DNA from: Myxococcales bacterium
Lineage (GTDB): Bacteria; Myxococcota_A; Bradymonadia; UBA7976; UBA1532
Assembly (NCBI GenBank): GCA_020633465.1
Contig: JACKDN010000006.1
Span: 124,001-188,000, forward strand
Length of the DNA: 64,000 nucleotides
Direction of reading: 5' to 3'
Under the pieces are notes generated by a model that did not search any database, was not told the origin of the DNA, and saw only the letters and a list, made by a program, of their open reading frames with translations. The translations under genes were made by a program, and so were the position numbers. Within the stretch, counting starts at the first letter, position 1. Each line of letters begins with the position of its first letter. This document shows, in pieces, positions 63,782-64,000 of this stretch.

Positions 63782-64000
63782 ATGGACACGCTCACCGACG
63801 GCACCATCCACGTCTTCACGTTCAAAGAGGGCCTGCTGTCCAAGGTGGCCCACGACCTGCGGCTGTCGCTGTCGCGCTTCGAGATCCGGCTCGACGGCGA
63901 CGCGGTCGAGGCCACGCTGTGGCCGGCGTCCCTGGCGGTGGACGGCGCCGTCGAGAACGGCCGCCTGCGCCCGGACGGCGTCAGCGGGAAGGACAAGAAC
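63782..64000 (+). CDS. YceI-like protein, 5' part (runs off window)
   Basis: ATG 63782 opens 73 codons to the window end without a stop. IHVFTFKEGLLSKVAHDLRL followed by SLSRFEIRLDGD resembles the start of YceI-like lipid-binding lipocalin-fold proteins, in a cytoplasmic form lacking a signal peptide. The assignment rests on these residues only. It is divergent from pbpC with a promoter at 63746-63774. Confidence 0.6.
   Translation, partial: MDTLTDGTIHVFTFKEGLLSKVAHDLRLSLSRFEIRLDGDAVEATLWPASLAVDGAVENGRLRPDGVSGKDKN

Overview
The window comes from a very GC-rich member of the Myxococcota (a myxobacterium or close relative). This is inferred from Ser/Thr protein kinases fused to AAA/TPR modules, Cys-anchored C-terminal tails of the MYXO-CTERM type, many lipoproteins with Asp/Ala/Pro-rich linkers, FG-GAP and thrombospondin type 3 repeats, and secreted beta-helix proteins. 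No rRNA, tRNA or CRISPR array was recognised.

Layout. (1) 1-6200 is a graveyard of mobile elements. It holds a PIN-domain remnant, a DDE-integrase/ExeA-type ATPase element with a frameshifted integrase, an intact HUH (Y1) transposase, three further partial copies of the 3' end of that transposase module, and a truncated IS21 istA. The last of these lie inside a RibD/dihydrofolate-reductase-like gene whose two ends survive at 4201-4293 and 5816-6192. (2) 6266-9192 carries a lipase-like hydrolase, a HEAT-repeat protein and a Nudix hydrolase; the last two converge on 52-bp tandem repeats. (3) 9291-14199 is a leftward four-gene envelope operon (TPR/PEGA protein, two related beta-helix proteins, one lipoprotein). 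(4) 14393-20702 has a frameshifted acyl-CoA synthetase divergent from a kinase-AAA-TPR protein coupled to a lipoprotein. (5) 20854-27267 is a leftward, start/stop-overlapping operon of four exported proteins (C-type-lectin/FG-GAP lipoprotein, FG-GAP lipoprotein, TolB-like propeller, M23 peptidase). (6) 27564-34497 holds an acyl-CoA dehydrogenase, an LPMO-like copper protein, an aspartoacylase-like/lipoprotein/cytochrome c operon, and 2-oxoacid:ferredoxin oxidoreductase subunits korA-korB. (7) 34893-38691 holds a carotenoid-type oxidoreductase, an exported protein of unknown role and a DUF1801 protein.

(8) 38711-43810 is an accessory stretch. It contains gene fragments, a GFA-family protein, a duplicated SMUG1-like uracil-DNA glycosylase with an unrelated ORF between the copies, an HTH/ImmA-IrrE protease paired with a PIN-like protein, and short repeats. 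(9) 43838-54542 is mostly chromosomal housekeeping: DUF72, a FAD/FeS dehydrogenase coupled to a ThDP enzyme, a Cys-rich lipoprotein, GNAT, a membrane MutS-like ATPase and NAD kinase. (10) 54598-64000 has a leftward hydrolase/outer-membrane protein/lipoprotein operon, aldehyde dehydrogenase, a second kinase-ATPase, PBP1C and the start of a YceI-like gene.

Genes within operons are packed with ATGA, GTGA or TGATG overlaps, which fixed many start codons here. Several promoters fit a -10 of the form TANNNT. Four genes lacking a Shine-Dalgarno sequence have this box 6-7 bp before ATG, predicting leaderless mRNAs. Several otherwise well-conserved genes carry frameshifts in short GC repeats. They may be real decay or residual assembly indels, and the sequence alone cannot decide.
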